This document shows, piece after piece, positions 8,168-18,412 of a stretch of DNA of 64,000 nucleotides. Source of the DNA: Anticarsia gemmatalis. Its lineage: Eukaryota > Arthropoda > Insecta > Lepidoptera > Erebidae. A model generated the notes under the pieces. The model did not search any database. It worked only from the letters and a program-made list of their open reading frames with translations, and was not told where the DNA came from. The translations under genes were made by a program, and so were the position numbers. How positions within the stretch are numbered: the first letter of the stretch is position 1; each line of letters starts with the position of its first letter. Where the stretch lies: positions 9,543,001 to 9,607,000 of the forward strand of contig NC_134763.1 of the NCBI RefSeq assembly GCF_050436995.1, given 5' to 3'.

Positions 8168-11025
8168 GCAAGACAACGGATAAACAGGCAGGTTTTCTGA
8201 ACGTAGTACACCAAAATATACAAGGTTTATCCGGCAAAGAATTAGAGATAGAATTATTTTTGAAAAAACACGACACACACGTATTTTGTGTCACCGAACA
8301 TTGGTTGCTGTCGCACCAATTAATATTTAATAATCAATATTATTCTATAACAAGTGCATTCAGTAGGAAGAAGGCAATACATGGAGGGTCAATGATCTTA
8401 GTTAGCAACGACATAAAATGCAAAGAACGTAAGGATATAGTTAGCTTGTCAGTAGAACGCACTGCCGAAGTATCTTGTGTAGAACTCGAGCAGCATGTTA
8501 TAGTATGCATATACCGTCCACCAATGAGTGACTTCAGTTTGTTTGAAACTATAGTTGAAGATATATTAAAGCGTTTAAGTGTTAGTAACAAGTATGTGGT
8601 TGTCTGTGGTGATTTTAATGTTAACATATTGGAGCAGTCCATCACTACCACCAGACTGATTACTCTTTTCAAATCATTTAATCTAAAACATCTTTTTAAT
8701 AATCCAACTAGAATTACCGAACATTCGGCCACATGCTTGGACAATATGTTTAGCAACTGCGTATGTCTAGACAGGGTCATAGTTAACGATTTAACGTCAG
8801 ACCACTGTGGTCTGAACGCAGTCTTCTCTAGGAAGAATGTTATCAAATCTAACACGATAACTTTTAGACCTATTACACACAACCGCTTGACATTGTTTAA
8901 TCATGAGGTAGCCGCCAAGATTTCCAACATTGATATTACTCAGAATGACCCAGACGATCTCTATAAATCTTTGTTTAGCGTTATTGAATCTCAGTTTAAT
9001 ACGATTTTTAAAGAAAAAACGATCGCTAAGGAAAACACAAAACTGAAATTTTGCGATTGGGCGACTGTAGGAATTTACAAAAGTAGAGCTAGGATGTATG
9101 AGCTGTATGCCATGAAACAATACAATTTCAATCCAGGTTTTCTTGAATATGTTAGGAATTATTCAAAAATTTTTAAAAAATCTTGTGCTGCTGCTAAGTC
9201 TTTGTATTTAAGCAACAAGATTAAAAATTCCAACAACAAAATAAAAACAACTTGGAATATTATTAATAATGAAACAGGACGATCAACACCACCTGATTAC
9301 GACTTCGAATTAAATGTTAACAATCGGGTTATTACAGATAGCCTAGGCGTAGCTCAAACATTTAATAATTATTTTTCTGACATACCAGTCATTACGACTA
9401 GTTCCTTAAATTCCTCTACCGCTAAAGCAGAATCATTACTTAGGAGCAATGTGAGTCAGTGCAATGTCTCATTTTATTTTAAGTATATAAACCCCTCTGA
9501 CGTAATCAGAGTATTCAAGTCGCTTAATTCCAAAAATACTGCGGACTTGTGGGGTATTTCTGTCAAGTTACTTGAGAGTATTATCGCTGAAATAGCACCT
9601 CATTTAGCTGCAACTTTTAATCGATGTGTAGATGTAGGTGTGTTTCCTAATTTAATGAAACACAGTAAGATAATTCCCCTGTTTAAAAACGGATGTAAAA
9701 CTGAGCCCAGTAACTTTAGGCCAATATCCATCTTGCCTGCTATTAGCAAAATATTTGAAAGGGCTATATTAGAGCAACTAGAAAGCCATTTCAGTTTGTA
9801 TAATTTACTCCACAGCAAACAGTTTGGCTTTACAAAGGGTCGATCTACCATCGATGCAGGGGTCACACTTATTAGGCATATTTTCGATGCTTGGGAGATG
9901 TCGCAGGATGCTATTGGGGTATTTTGCGATCTCTCCAAAGCGTTTGATTGTGTTGACCACAATACTCTTTTATATAAACTTAAGTACTATGGAATTGGCG
10001 ATGTGGCACTTGACTTACTTGCATCCTACTTGTCTGAGAGAGTGCATTATACAGACATAAATGGGTCAAGATCCACTGGATCTGCGGTTAGTCTCGGGGT
10101 ACCACAGGGCTCTATCCTTGGTCCGTTCCTTTTTCTGGTTTATATTAATGATTTGCCACATCAGGTACAGGATCTGTGTGATATCGTACTATTTGCTGAT
10201 GATACGTCGCTTATATTTAAAGTAGATCGTAAGAAAACTGATTTTGACGATGTAAATGGTGCTCTTACACAGGTTCTCAATTGGTTTACAGCCAACAATT
10301 TGTTGTTAAATTCAAGGAAAACCAAATGCATTAGATTTACCATGCCCAACGCTAGGAATCTAGGTACGAACGTAGTTCTAAATGGTGAGGTATTAGAAAT
10401 GGTCAATTCCGCAACCTTCCTAGGTATAGATTTAGATAATAAGCTCCAATGGGGCACCCAAATAACAAAGCTCGCGGGCAGGCTCAGCTCCGCAGCCTAT
10501 GCGATAAGAAAAGTAAGACAGTTTGCTGGTGTAGATGCGGCAAGACTGGTTTACTTTGGTTATTTTCACAGCGTTTTGTCCTACGGTATTCTACTTTGGG
10601 GCAGAGCTGCTGATATAGACACAATTTTCGTAATTCAAAAAAGAGCAATTCGCGCTATTTACGGCTTAGGAGCGCGGGACTCTCTGCGGGATGTATTTGG
10701 GAAAATAGGCATACTGACGGTGGCATCACAGTATATTTTTGCGAATTTGATGTTCATCAAACAAAACATAAATTCGTTTGCTAAGAATAGTGACATTCAT
10801 AACATTAATACCAGAAATAAGCACAAATTAGTAGGTCCCTGCAATAGATTGCAAAAAGTACACAACTCATTTGCAGGTCTTGGTGTTCGGTTGTATAACA
10901 AACTCCCTAGCAGTGTTATGGATCTTCCCCAACAAAAATTCAAAGTAGTTGTTAAAGATCATCTTATTAAAAGGGGTTATTATAAGGTTGACGATTACTT
11001 AATGGATAAGAAAACATGGGATTAG
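8161..11025 (+). CDS. LINE ORF2: AP-type endonuclease and reverse transcriptase
   Basis: The frame is open from 8152 and is shown from the proposed frameshift to TAG at 11023-11025. The endonuclease begins at VVHQNIQGL (about 8200), continues with TEHWL, GDFN (Asp at 8611) and SDH (8797-8805), giving the usual EEP-fold metal and catalytic residues. The reverse transcriptase starts near 9660 (IIPLFKNG, NFRPISILP) and has AFDCVDH (from 9940), GVPQGSILGP (near 10100) and the catalytic FADD (10192-10203). The C-terminal part after 10450 resembles the thumb and tail of jockey/CR1-group RTs. It performs target-primed reverse transcription of the element RNA in the nucleus. No stop or frameshift was seen, so it could be active. 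The first in-frame ATG comes only after the first endonuclease motif; a start at the TTG at 8260 is not credible. Confidence 0.9.
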   Translation, partial: RLSKTTDKQAGFLNVVHQNIQGLSGKELEIELFLKKHDTHVFCVTEHWLLSHQLIFNNQYYSITSAFSRKKAIHGGSMILVSNDIKCKERKDIVSLSVERTAEVSCVELEQHVIVCIYRPPMSDFSLFETIVEDILKRLSVSNKYVVVCGDFNVNILEQSITTTRLITLFKSFNLKHLFNNPTRITEHSATCLDNMFSNCVCLDRVIVNDLTSDHCGLNAVFSRKNVIKSNTITFRPITHNRLTLFNHEVAAKISNIDITQNDPDDLYKSLFSVIESQFNTIFKEKTIAKENTKLKFCDWATVGIYKSRARMYELYAMKQYNFNPGFLEYVRNYSKIFKKSCAAAKSLYLSNKIKNSNNKIKTTWNIINNETGRSTPPDYDFELNVNNRVITDSLGVAQTFNNYFSDIPVITTSSLNSSTAKAESLLRSNVSQCNVSFYFKYINPSDVIRVFKSLNSKNTADLWGISVKLLESIIAEIAPHLAATFNRCVDVGVFPNLMKHSKIIPLFKNGCKTEPSNFRPISILPAISKIFERAILEQLESHFSLYNLLHSKQFGFTKGRSTIDAGVTLIRHIFDAWEMSQDAIGVFCDLSKAFDCVDHNTLLYKLKYYGIGDVALDLLASYLSERVHYTDINGSRSTGSAVSLGVPQGSILGPFLFLVYINDLPHQVQDLCDIVLFADDTSLIFKVDRKKTDFDDVNGALTQVLNWFTANNLLLNSRKTKCIRFTMPNARNLGTNVVLNGEVLEMVNSATFLGIDLDNKLQWGTQITKLAGRLSSAAYAIRKVRQFAGVDAARLVYFGYFHSVLSYGILLWGRAADIDTIFVIQKRAIRAIYGLGARDSLRDVFGKIGILTVASQYIFANLMFIKQNINSFAKNSDIHNINTRNKHKLVGPCNRLQKVHNSFAGLGVRLYNKLPSSVMDLPQQKFKVVVKDHLIKRGYYKVDDYLMDKKTWD

Positions 11026-11798
11026 TTAGTTACGCGTTCTACAGAAATCGAGATTAATATCTATATATTTATATATACATCTTTGCATTGTATAAACATT
11101 AATCAGTCATTTCAACTCTGTAACAGAGAGGTATTGCACGAGTCTCAGTGGTATTCATTTTTCTTTTTTTTCATTGAAATGGTGGGCTCCCATGCCAAGG
11201 TTCGTCATGCTCACTAAAATGTCATTGCTTGCGGCGGCGTCGTGTGCCGGGTCACCCCCTTCCCTCTAATATGTGCGAAGGGGGTGATGGCTGGTCCACG
11301 CGTCATACTCGTGAACGGGTGCTGCTTGGGGTGACTGGTCGTCCTGGGTGTGGTGACTGCCATAAAATTTTTTTTTTTAAGCAACTACGTTTCACTAACT
11401 GTACTTCCTTTACCACAGTATGCTCTTGAAATGCCTCTTATGATTTCATTTATATTATTATGTGGGTAGATGCTCCCATCATGCTTCCAATACTATTTAT
11501 ATCTTGTTTATTAGCACCTTAATATATTGATTTAATTTATGTTATGACCAAAGTGTGTTCGGTAGTGTTGGTAGGTAGCAGCTACTTACATCATCAATGT
11601 TTTATACCAGCATAAATATTGTTAAAATCATTTGGCGATTAAAAAGAGTGGCCAGGAGTTTCTTGCCAGCTCTTCTCATTGGCCCTACCTTCCGAACTGG
11701 CGGTAAATTCACTCTCTGTATCATTGACTATCATAAGCGTCAGCACTTGACCTAAATGAATAAATGATTTGATTTTGATTTTGATTTTGATTTTGATT
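11026..11798 (+). other. LINE 3'UTR and TTTTGA-repeat tail
   Basis: The stretch contains no supportable gene. Bases 11630-11798 match, in reverse orientation, the segment from 36977 to about 37130, including the sequence just before the simple repeat (TAAATGAATAAATGATTTG). This is probably the part of the element recognised by its reverse transcriptase. Confidence 0.75.
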
Positions 11799-11869
11799 AT
11801 TTTGCCCAATAACGGGACAAATAAAAAAAAATATGATTTTTTTATCGCTAACACTATTCGACATCTCTC

Positions 11870-12091
11870 CATGAGCTGTGTAACTATCAGTTAGAGCCTC
11901 ACTAGGACGCCATGGCGGCGTTGCTGGCTACTTATCCAAGCAGTTAATATTGAAATGTATGTCACCTAACTCACGAGGCGACGGTGTGGCAACGTGACAT
12001 TTCAATACCAACTGCTTGGATAAGTAGCCAGCGACGCCGCCATGGCATCGTAGTGAGGCACTAAGAGATAGTTTCACAGCTAATGAACTAA
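11870..12091. mobile_element. Long palindromic MITE-like element
   Basis: Arms of about 95 bases are nearly perfect inverted repeats around a loop of roughly 30 bases. The inner arm CTACTTATCCAAGCAGTT recurs reversed as AACTGCTTGGATAAGTAG, and CGCCATGGCGGCG recurs as CGCCGCCATGGC. It would fold as one long hairpin and has no coding capacity. Confidence 0.75.
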
Positions 12092-12565
12092 GAGAAGCTT
12101 TCAGGATTGTAAAACAAGAGCATTTCTAAACGTGTTGTTGACAAAAGCGCAGTATTAGCAATGTTAGGTAATGTGACAGCGGCGCTACAAGTAGATAGAT
12201 ACAATAATACCTTTTAAGACTAACTCCGTAGATACGCGCCAGCTGAAAACCGCTTTATCTTTTCCTGACCTCCGCCCGTGTGGTATGTAGCTGTTTAAAA
12301 TATTTTCTTAAGTTTATTAAAAAGTGTAAAATACGAAATATAATGTGTATCCGTTTTAATTTCAGATCTTTTATATCCGCCTAGACCTATGAAAAAAAGG
12401 CATTTTGTTTAAAAAATGCAATTTTGGCTACAAATCGTTTAGGCAAGGTATCATCTTGAATGATGATTACCATTGATAATATTATTTAGGAAAATAATTC
12501 AAGAAAACCCTCAAACTTCTGTATTAGTCGTATAATTTTTCCTTTATTTTAGGAGTTTTGTCAAA

Positions 12566-12617
12566 ATATTATGATTATGACGCTCTACAAGAAAGTAGAG
12601 CGATATAATCATAATAT
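12566..12617. other. Hairpin, 23-base arms
   Basis: Arms 12566-12588 and 12595-12617 pair at 21 of 23 positions (ATATTATGATTATgaCGCTCTAC) around a 6-base loop. The loop is too small for a typical miRNA precursor. Confidence 0.6.
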
Positions 12618-12830
12618 CTACGATACTTCTTGGATAACAATAATGATTCAAGCAAGATAATTTCACGGTATTTCGCAACGACATACACAAGTTAACACTA
12701 GTATTTTAATACAACCACTGCATTTGCAAAGACATTCTAACTAAAACAGAATGTTCTAAAATAAACCTTTAAAATCTACAGCAAAAAATATTATTCTTTT
12801 TAAAGTACCTGTACACAAACAGGCACTTAC

Positions 12831-12885
12831 CTCCCCGCGGTCCATACCTGCACCGACCACGGACCTTCATTGTGCCAGTGACAAA
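12831..12885 (-). other. Exon-like island (candidate)
   Basis: A 55-base GC-rich stretch on the minus strand between an acceptor (GATGTAG) and a donor GTAAGT. One frame reads CHWHNEGPWSVQVWTAG; another begins with an ATG in fair context (CACAATGAAGG). No partner exon was recognised. Confidence 0.3.
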
Positions 12886-13269
12886 CTACATCAGACGTTT
12901 AATAAAAGCAACGTTGAGAAATGTACGCCGGCCGGCCTTTGTACCGCCATTTGTAAAATACGTAGAATAAAACATTTTCTAAGGCCTTGCGTAAACAAAG
13001 ATAAAAGGGATTGTCTTGTTATATTTGAGGTTATTGCTTTAAAGAGTTATTGCAGTTTTCATAGGTTTTATTTTAGTGATAGACATACAGAATACCGGCG
13101 TTTGATAACTCTATGGGAACAAGTTTCCACAAGTAAAGCCCTTTAATCTACATATATGCTTTGATTGATTCGCTCTTTTGTTGCTTAATTATCTGATCAG
13201 TAGCATAACGTATGTTTTATAATAACGATTCTAAGTTTAATGGTCGTCGTGGATAGTAGCGCGTTCTTT

Positions 13270-13425
13270 ACAATCAGATCCATCGAGTATCGAGAGTTTG
13301 ACATTTAAAGTGTACGGCAAAAATAGTTACTACGACGCCCACTAGAGCCGTTAATCAGATTTTCATACAAAATTCTCGATAGCTAGTCGGTTGATACTCG
13401 ATAGTAGTAGAAAATTGGGCTACAG
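13270..13425. mobile_element. GATTCT-family MITE
   Basis: Reads ATCGAGAGTTTGACATTTAA, the ACGCCCACTAGAG core, TCAGATTTTCATACAAAATT and CTCGATAGCTAGTCGGTTGA, as in the other copies. Confidence 0.6.
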
Positions 13426-15261
13426 GAAAACATAAGAATACATGTACTTCGATAGCAGTTTAAAAAGACTGGTCTATCACATTTCTGTTAATGCCAAAAG
13501 TATCAAGCCTGTTTTACACCTTACGTATCACACGCTTTGGCCGCTAACCAAAGATAGTATTCGCTATCCTTTGTTTCTTTTTTAAAAATACCGAAGCTCA
13601 ATGCAACCAACCATTCTCACCACAAACCACAAAATTATCTGCTTTCCAACAGGTTGCACCAGTCTTTTGCCAACAGTCCAACTAAACGCATTGCCCATCC
13701 TCATTTCACTTAACATTTTAAACGATCTAAAATACACTGTCACATTCGTTCATGTAAATAGGAGGGTCCGGGCACGTCACAGTAATAAATGCAAATTGGT
13801 CAGCTCTCAATTCAGAGGGAAAGTTTAGAAGCGCACCGAGTTTTGGCTTCGGTGCGAGAGATATTTTTGAGAACACTATTAACGTGACTATCGGCTGATT
13901 GGTCGTATTCTACTCGGTTCGGAATAACTTTGGGATGTTGGAGTTTGTGTGGTAGATTACATATGCTGTTTGCATTAAAAATAGGTATAAATATACAACT
14001 GCCAAATATGCTTTATGATTCTTTAATATATAATCTGAAGCACTTAACTATTAAAATTGATGAAATTAATAAGTAGATATCTAACTTACATTAAGTAGAT
14101 CATATGAAATGAAAAAAATAACAAGTAAATATTTTTTTCTTGATGTGTGTTGAGGAAATTTCTGACAGGTGTTTATTTTAGTTTATGAGCTGAGCCATTT
14201 GTTATTTTTCATAGTTTTAATGAGCTTGATCTTTGACCTGACTTTTTGTTTTCAAAACACGTATCTTACATCAAAAATATATTTGTATAAACTCCCAAAA
14301 ACGTTAATTTCTTGCCTAAGAAAACGTCAATAAAGGGTGTTGTAATCGCGATCACGTGCTCAGTAATCCTGTTCGTGGCTCACAAAGGTTGCTAATAGTC
14401 ATTAGTCGATATCACGCCCGCGGCCCACGCTGTTTTAATCACGGCTAATAAGACCCGTTCCCTGTAATGTTGATGCATTCGAACCGTGACGTCATTAAAT
14501 GTTATTTTGATTCCGTTTATTAAGGTGGAGGTGATTTGTTTTAATTTTTGGGTGAAGGGGTTAAGGTGTGGAAAGTGGTGTAAGAAAGTGAGTTGAAGTT
14601 GCTGAATGACATTAATTGTTGGTTTGGGTGTCTTAAAGAAATGTGTGGGGACAAATTGATACGGAATAATTACAATACGATTATAAAGTTATGTTACAAA
14701 ATATTTTTGAATAGGTAAGTAGTAGAGTGCAAGTTGCTAGTTCGATTTTTATAGGGAGCGTCCTAATGTGACCATCATATTATGTAGATAGTGTTTTAGA
14801 AGTCGGTATTAAATTATATTGTCAAAGAGACTTGAAACTTTTTTGACATAAGACAGTTTAGATTTAAGTTGTATTATATAATTTAAATCCTGCGTTACAT
14901 GACTTCTTAGGCTACGTTATAGGAAACGGTAACAATGAGGTGCATTCCTTACCGGTTTGATATGGGTCACTGAATAAAACGGCCAGATCTGACCTCGAAG
15001 TCAAGTAAAAAATAAGAAAAATACGTTTACTTTTGTTATCCCATTGTTGTTTAAAAGTTTTTTAAGATTCTACCATATACAGCATTTTTAAAATCATCCA
15101 ATAATAGGTGCTAAAATCGTGTCTTTTTAGACCTTACGAAAAATATGGCCATTCTTTGATCATCATAAAAAATATTCTTGGCAGATCTTCTGCTTGGACA
15201 GAACACAATATAGTCAAATAACAATAATTCAAGGTTATTTTAGTAGCTACAATACTATAAT

Positions 15262-16249
15262 ACGTACAACATGTAACGTTACCTCTCGAGGCAAACAGAC
15301 TGTATTGGACGCGTCGGACGTTACCTCCGGCTACAGTAATGTATTGACGCTGCAGTCACAACTAAATGTACGCGGTTATTGGCAGATAGATGTATTGTAT
15401 TGTTTGTACTGAAACTTGTCTTCTGTAGCACTTGTACTCGTTGAGCTATTTCCTACTAAAGTCTTTTAAACAGCCGAGTAGCTATCGACAAACGTTATAT
15501 GAAAACCTAAACAGCGCCCCTAGCGTATTCCACGAGAACTACTTTTTTTTGGTAATTTCAAATGTCAAAAGCTCGCTTCTTAATAGTACTGAGTGCAGGA
15601 AATTGTGCTCTAAGTAAGACAATATTATTAAATTACATAGTAACAATGATTCAGTAATATTTTAGTAACCCCTACGTACAACATGTAACGTGACAGTTAG
15701 GTCTCGAGGCAAACAGACTGTATTGGACGCGTCGGACGTTACCGCCGGCTACAGTAATGTATTGACGCTGCAGTCACAACTAAATGTACGCGGTTATTGG
15801 CAGATAGATGTATTGTATTGTTTGTACTGAAACTTGTCTTCTGTAGCACTTGTACTCGTTGAGTTATTTCCTACTAAAGTCTTTTAAACAGCTGAGTAGC
15901 TATCGACAAACGTTATATGAAAACCTAAACAGCGCCCCTAGCGTATTCCACGAGAACTACTTTTTTTTGGTTATTTCAAGTGTCAAAAGCTCGCTTCTTA
16001 ATGGTACTGAGTGCAGGAAAATCTGCTCTTAGTAAGAAATATTATCAAATTACATAGTAACAATGATTCAGGAATATTTAAGTAACCCCTACGTACAACA
16101 TGTAACGTGACAGTTGCCTCTCGAGGCAAACAGACTGTATTGGACGCGTCGGACGTTACCTCCGGCTGCAGTAATGTATTGACGCTGCAGTCACTACTAA
16201 ATGTACGTGTTTATTGGCAGATAGATCTATTACATCGTTTGTACTGAAA
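15262..16249. repeat. Tandem array, 412-417 bp units, 2.4 copies
   Basis: Units start at ACGTACAACATGTAACG at 15262, 15674 and 16091; the third stops near 16249. Units are clearly more than 90 percent alike by eye. Each of the first two holds a piece of the GATTCT MITE family (AGTAGCTATCGACAAACGTT with the GCGCCCCTAGCG core). Matching 60-61 codon frames in both units only reflect the repetition and are not genes. Confidence 0.8.
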
Positions 16250-16633
16250 TTGTAGATCTTGATCCTGTCTTGTAGCTAAAGGTAGCGTTACAATGTAACC
16301 AAGCCGCTTGTATTATCCGTTGAAAGCTCTTCAAAACATGTAAGTGTAACTACTTTGGTAGTCTAAATGAAAATGCAATTCAGAACCATGAGTTAGTTTT
16401 TCAAACCAATTTCAAGTGATTTGATTGATAAATTAGAAAATATTGACAGTATCGTTGAGAATAAGCGACTTTATTGAATTTCTGAATGCATAATTGCGAG
16501 AGAATTATGTGTTTCTTCGGATTTTTGCAAAATTAGGTGCAGAAAATAACTTTATCGTATTGTATCTAAATATAAAAAATAAGATAACTGCAGGCCATGT
16601 AGATATGCGTGGTAAATCTATTAACACAATACA

Positions 16634-16817
16634 GTAGCTCGATTCTGTACTACTATCGACTACCGACAACCGAATTGTCATCGAGAAATTTTGTATGAAA
16701 ATCTGATCAGCGCCTCTGACGGGTGTCGTAGGAAACATTTTGGCAGTACATTCTAAATGTCAAATGTCGATAGCTAGCCGGTTGTTGGTAGTCAATAGTG
16801 GTAGAGAATCGAGGTAC
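16634..16817. mobile_element. GATTCT-family MITE, best copy
   Basis: Left end GTAGCTCGATTCTGTACTAC and right end GTGGTAGAGAATCGAGGTAC are inverted repeats. Symmetry continues inward over about 50 bases (CTACCGACAACCG against CCGGTTGTTGGTAG). Confidence 0.7.
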
Positions 16818-17045
16818 AGGTACGTGGCAGTTAAGAATAGACTAGATATAACTATAATAGATTTACACAGAGTATCTAATGCAGGTACAGTATTGTTAGT
16901 TGAAAGCGATCGCGGCGCGATATCGCGTACAGCGCACATGAATACGATGTAAACGCGTTACGTGCGCAGCTAACTGATGTCCGACAGATCAACGATACTA
17001 CTTCTATTATAAATATCTATTGAAAATTCAATATCTATACTTATC

Positions 17046-17231
17046 TAGAATTAATCTTGTGTCGCGAGGATTTTTACAAACATACAAACAAAGGGCACAA
17101 GGCACAATCAGACCCGAAACAATTATTTGTGGATCGCACAAATAACCGTTCCGTGTGGGAATCGAACCCATGACCTCTGGATGCGCTGGTAGCAGCGTGG
17201 TGATCACTTTTCCCACTGCGCCACGGTTGCC
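17046..17231 (-). mobile_element. tRNA-derived SINE, second family
   Basis: Same head (GTGGCGCAGTGGGAAAAGTG) and body as 39125-39319, with scattered changes; the B box is GGTTCGATTCC. Confidence 0.7.
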
Positions 17232-18208
17232 TATTCCGGCCGTCTTCCGTCCGTAATACTATACTTACATGCAAAAGTAGACCTATCTTTTTGTCATGAG
17301 CTTGTTTGCACGAAAAGCATGGTTAAATCCCTTTCTTATTCCGAAATTTAAAAGGCCATGTATGATATTAGTTGTAGAAGTTTAAATTTTAAAATCTGAC
17401 GATAAAGCTACACATTAATAATAGTCACTGAAAAGTTGCACTTTGTTTTTCAGCGATACATCAAATAAAACTACTTTACGTAGGTGACTTTGCCCGACTG
17501 GAATCGAAAAATCTTTACTAATTTATATACCCTTTCTGTAGTATTTATTGAAATCGTTTCAACAATTTAGTTATACAAACACACAAACCTAGTAATATCA
17601 AACTAAAATCACGAAATCTATTTATAAACATACATTATCCTAACATTTGTACACCATTTCGTATTTACGTGTCCGAACAATAAACGGTTACGTTCAATGA
17701 AAACTATATCTGATTCGCTTTGTGTCATGTTATGTGATTGTGTGACTACAAAGGACTAATTAAATACTAATTAATTTGCTTAGATACGTGAATTATGATG
17801 TAAATTGTATTATTGTAATTGTGAAATCGACAGGTTACTAAAGGGATAGTTATACTGGTGTGAAGATAAGTATAAGATTTTTTTTAAAGAACCAAAACAT
17901 CATTTTCGTTTTGAAAGTTTCACATGAAATTTTATAAGGTCCTTTTTGTCTCTTATTTTTTTGAAATATTGTTGAGTAGTTGTTGAGAAGTTGAGTAGTT
18001 GTTGGAAAATACTGTAGCAACAATTTATTGAATATTTTTTTATGAATTAACATTAATTAATTAACGAATGAGTTTTTTTGAGTACTTCTTATATTTACCC
18101 TAAGTTTATTAGCGCAAAAATTTATGACTATTTAGACATATCTTATTAACCTTAAAATACCAACATATTATTATTAAATTCTTCAATTTACTCTTATTTT
18201 ATTCGAAG

Positions 18209-18254
18209 GTATATATTACTTGTCGCGAATGCAATCGCAACAAGTAATATATCC
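18209..18254. other. Hairpin, about 20-base stem
   Basis: TATATATTACTTG and CAAGTAATATAT pair, continued inside by GCGA/TCGC around the loop ATGCAA. Confidence 0.55.
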
Positions 18255-18358
18255 TAATTGAATCAAATCAAAATATATAATTTCTGAACGCAGCTATTTC
18301 GAAACTAATAATTGGGGGTAGAAAAGTAAATGACATTTAAGAGTACCTTTTTACGCAG

Positions 18359-18412
18359 CGATGACCCGGACGGCCGGCGAGTCTTAAAGTTCGTGTCCTG
18401 ATGTAAATCCTG
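18359..18412 (+). other. Exon-like or conserved GC-rich island (candidate)
   Basis: A 54-base stretch including ACCCGGACGGCCGGCGAGTC, with TTTTTACGCAG before it and GTGAGT after it. All three + frames contain a stop, so it would be a non-coding exon. It could also be a fragment of a repeat. Confidence 0.2.

Larger units (their letters stand above)
6700..11798 (+). mobile_element. Non-LTR retrotransposon (CR1/Daphne-like LINE), near full length
   Basis: Contains ORF1 (coiled coil plus SGNH-like region), ORF2 (apurinic-type endonuclease plus reverse transcriptase), a 3'UTR of about 740 bases and a 3' tail of TTTTGA repeats (11768-11798). A simple-repeat tail instead of poly(A), together with an esterase-like ORF1, is typical of the CR1/L2/Daphne group, so clade assignment is an inference. 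Both long frames are free of stops outside the gap zone, so this is a young copy. The left boundary is uncertain: the ORF1 frame is open from 6629, but I cannot see the 5' end. A related 3' end lies on the minus strand near 37 kb. Confidence 0.85.
12092..15261. other. No gene seen apart from small listed elements
   Basis: Apart from the hairpin, the island at 12831 and the MITE at 13270, I see only non-coding DNA. Short frames (for example 13601-13828) show no domain or splice context. Confidence 0.55.

Noticed and set aside
8340..10457. Several minus-strand and alternate + frames inside the LINE
   Set aside because: They are shadows of ORF2.
12566..12617. microRNA precursor
   Set aside because: Arms and loop are too short for a usual insect pre-miRNA; kept as a plain hairpin.
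15432..16032. Two nearly identical 60-61 codon frames
   Set aside because: They recur only because the DNA is tandemly duplicated; one contains MITE sequence.
15262..16249. CRISPR-like or regulatory array
   Set aside because: Units are 400 bases long and contiguous, without short repeats and spacers; the DNA is eukaryotic.
17028..17274. Minus-strand frames near 17.1 kb, and similar at 39059-39277
   Set aside because: These are translations of the tRNA-derived SINE; the shared peptide reflects the repeat.
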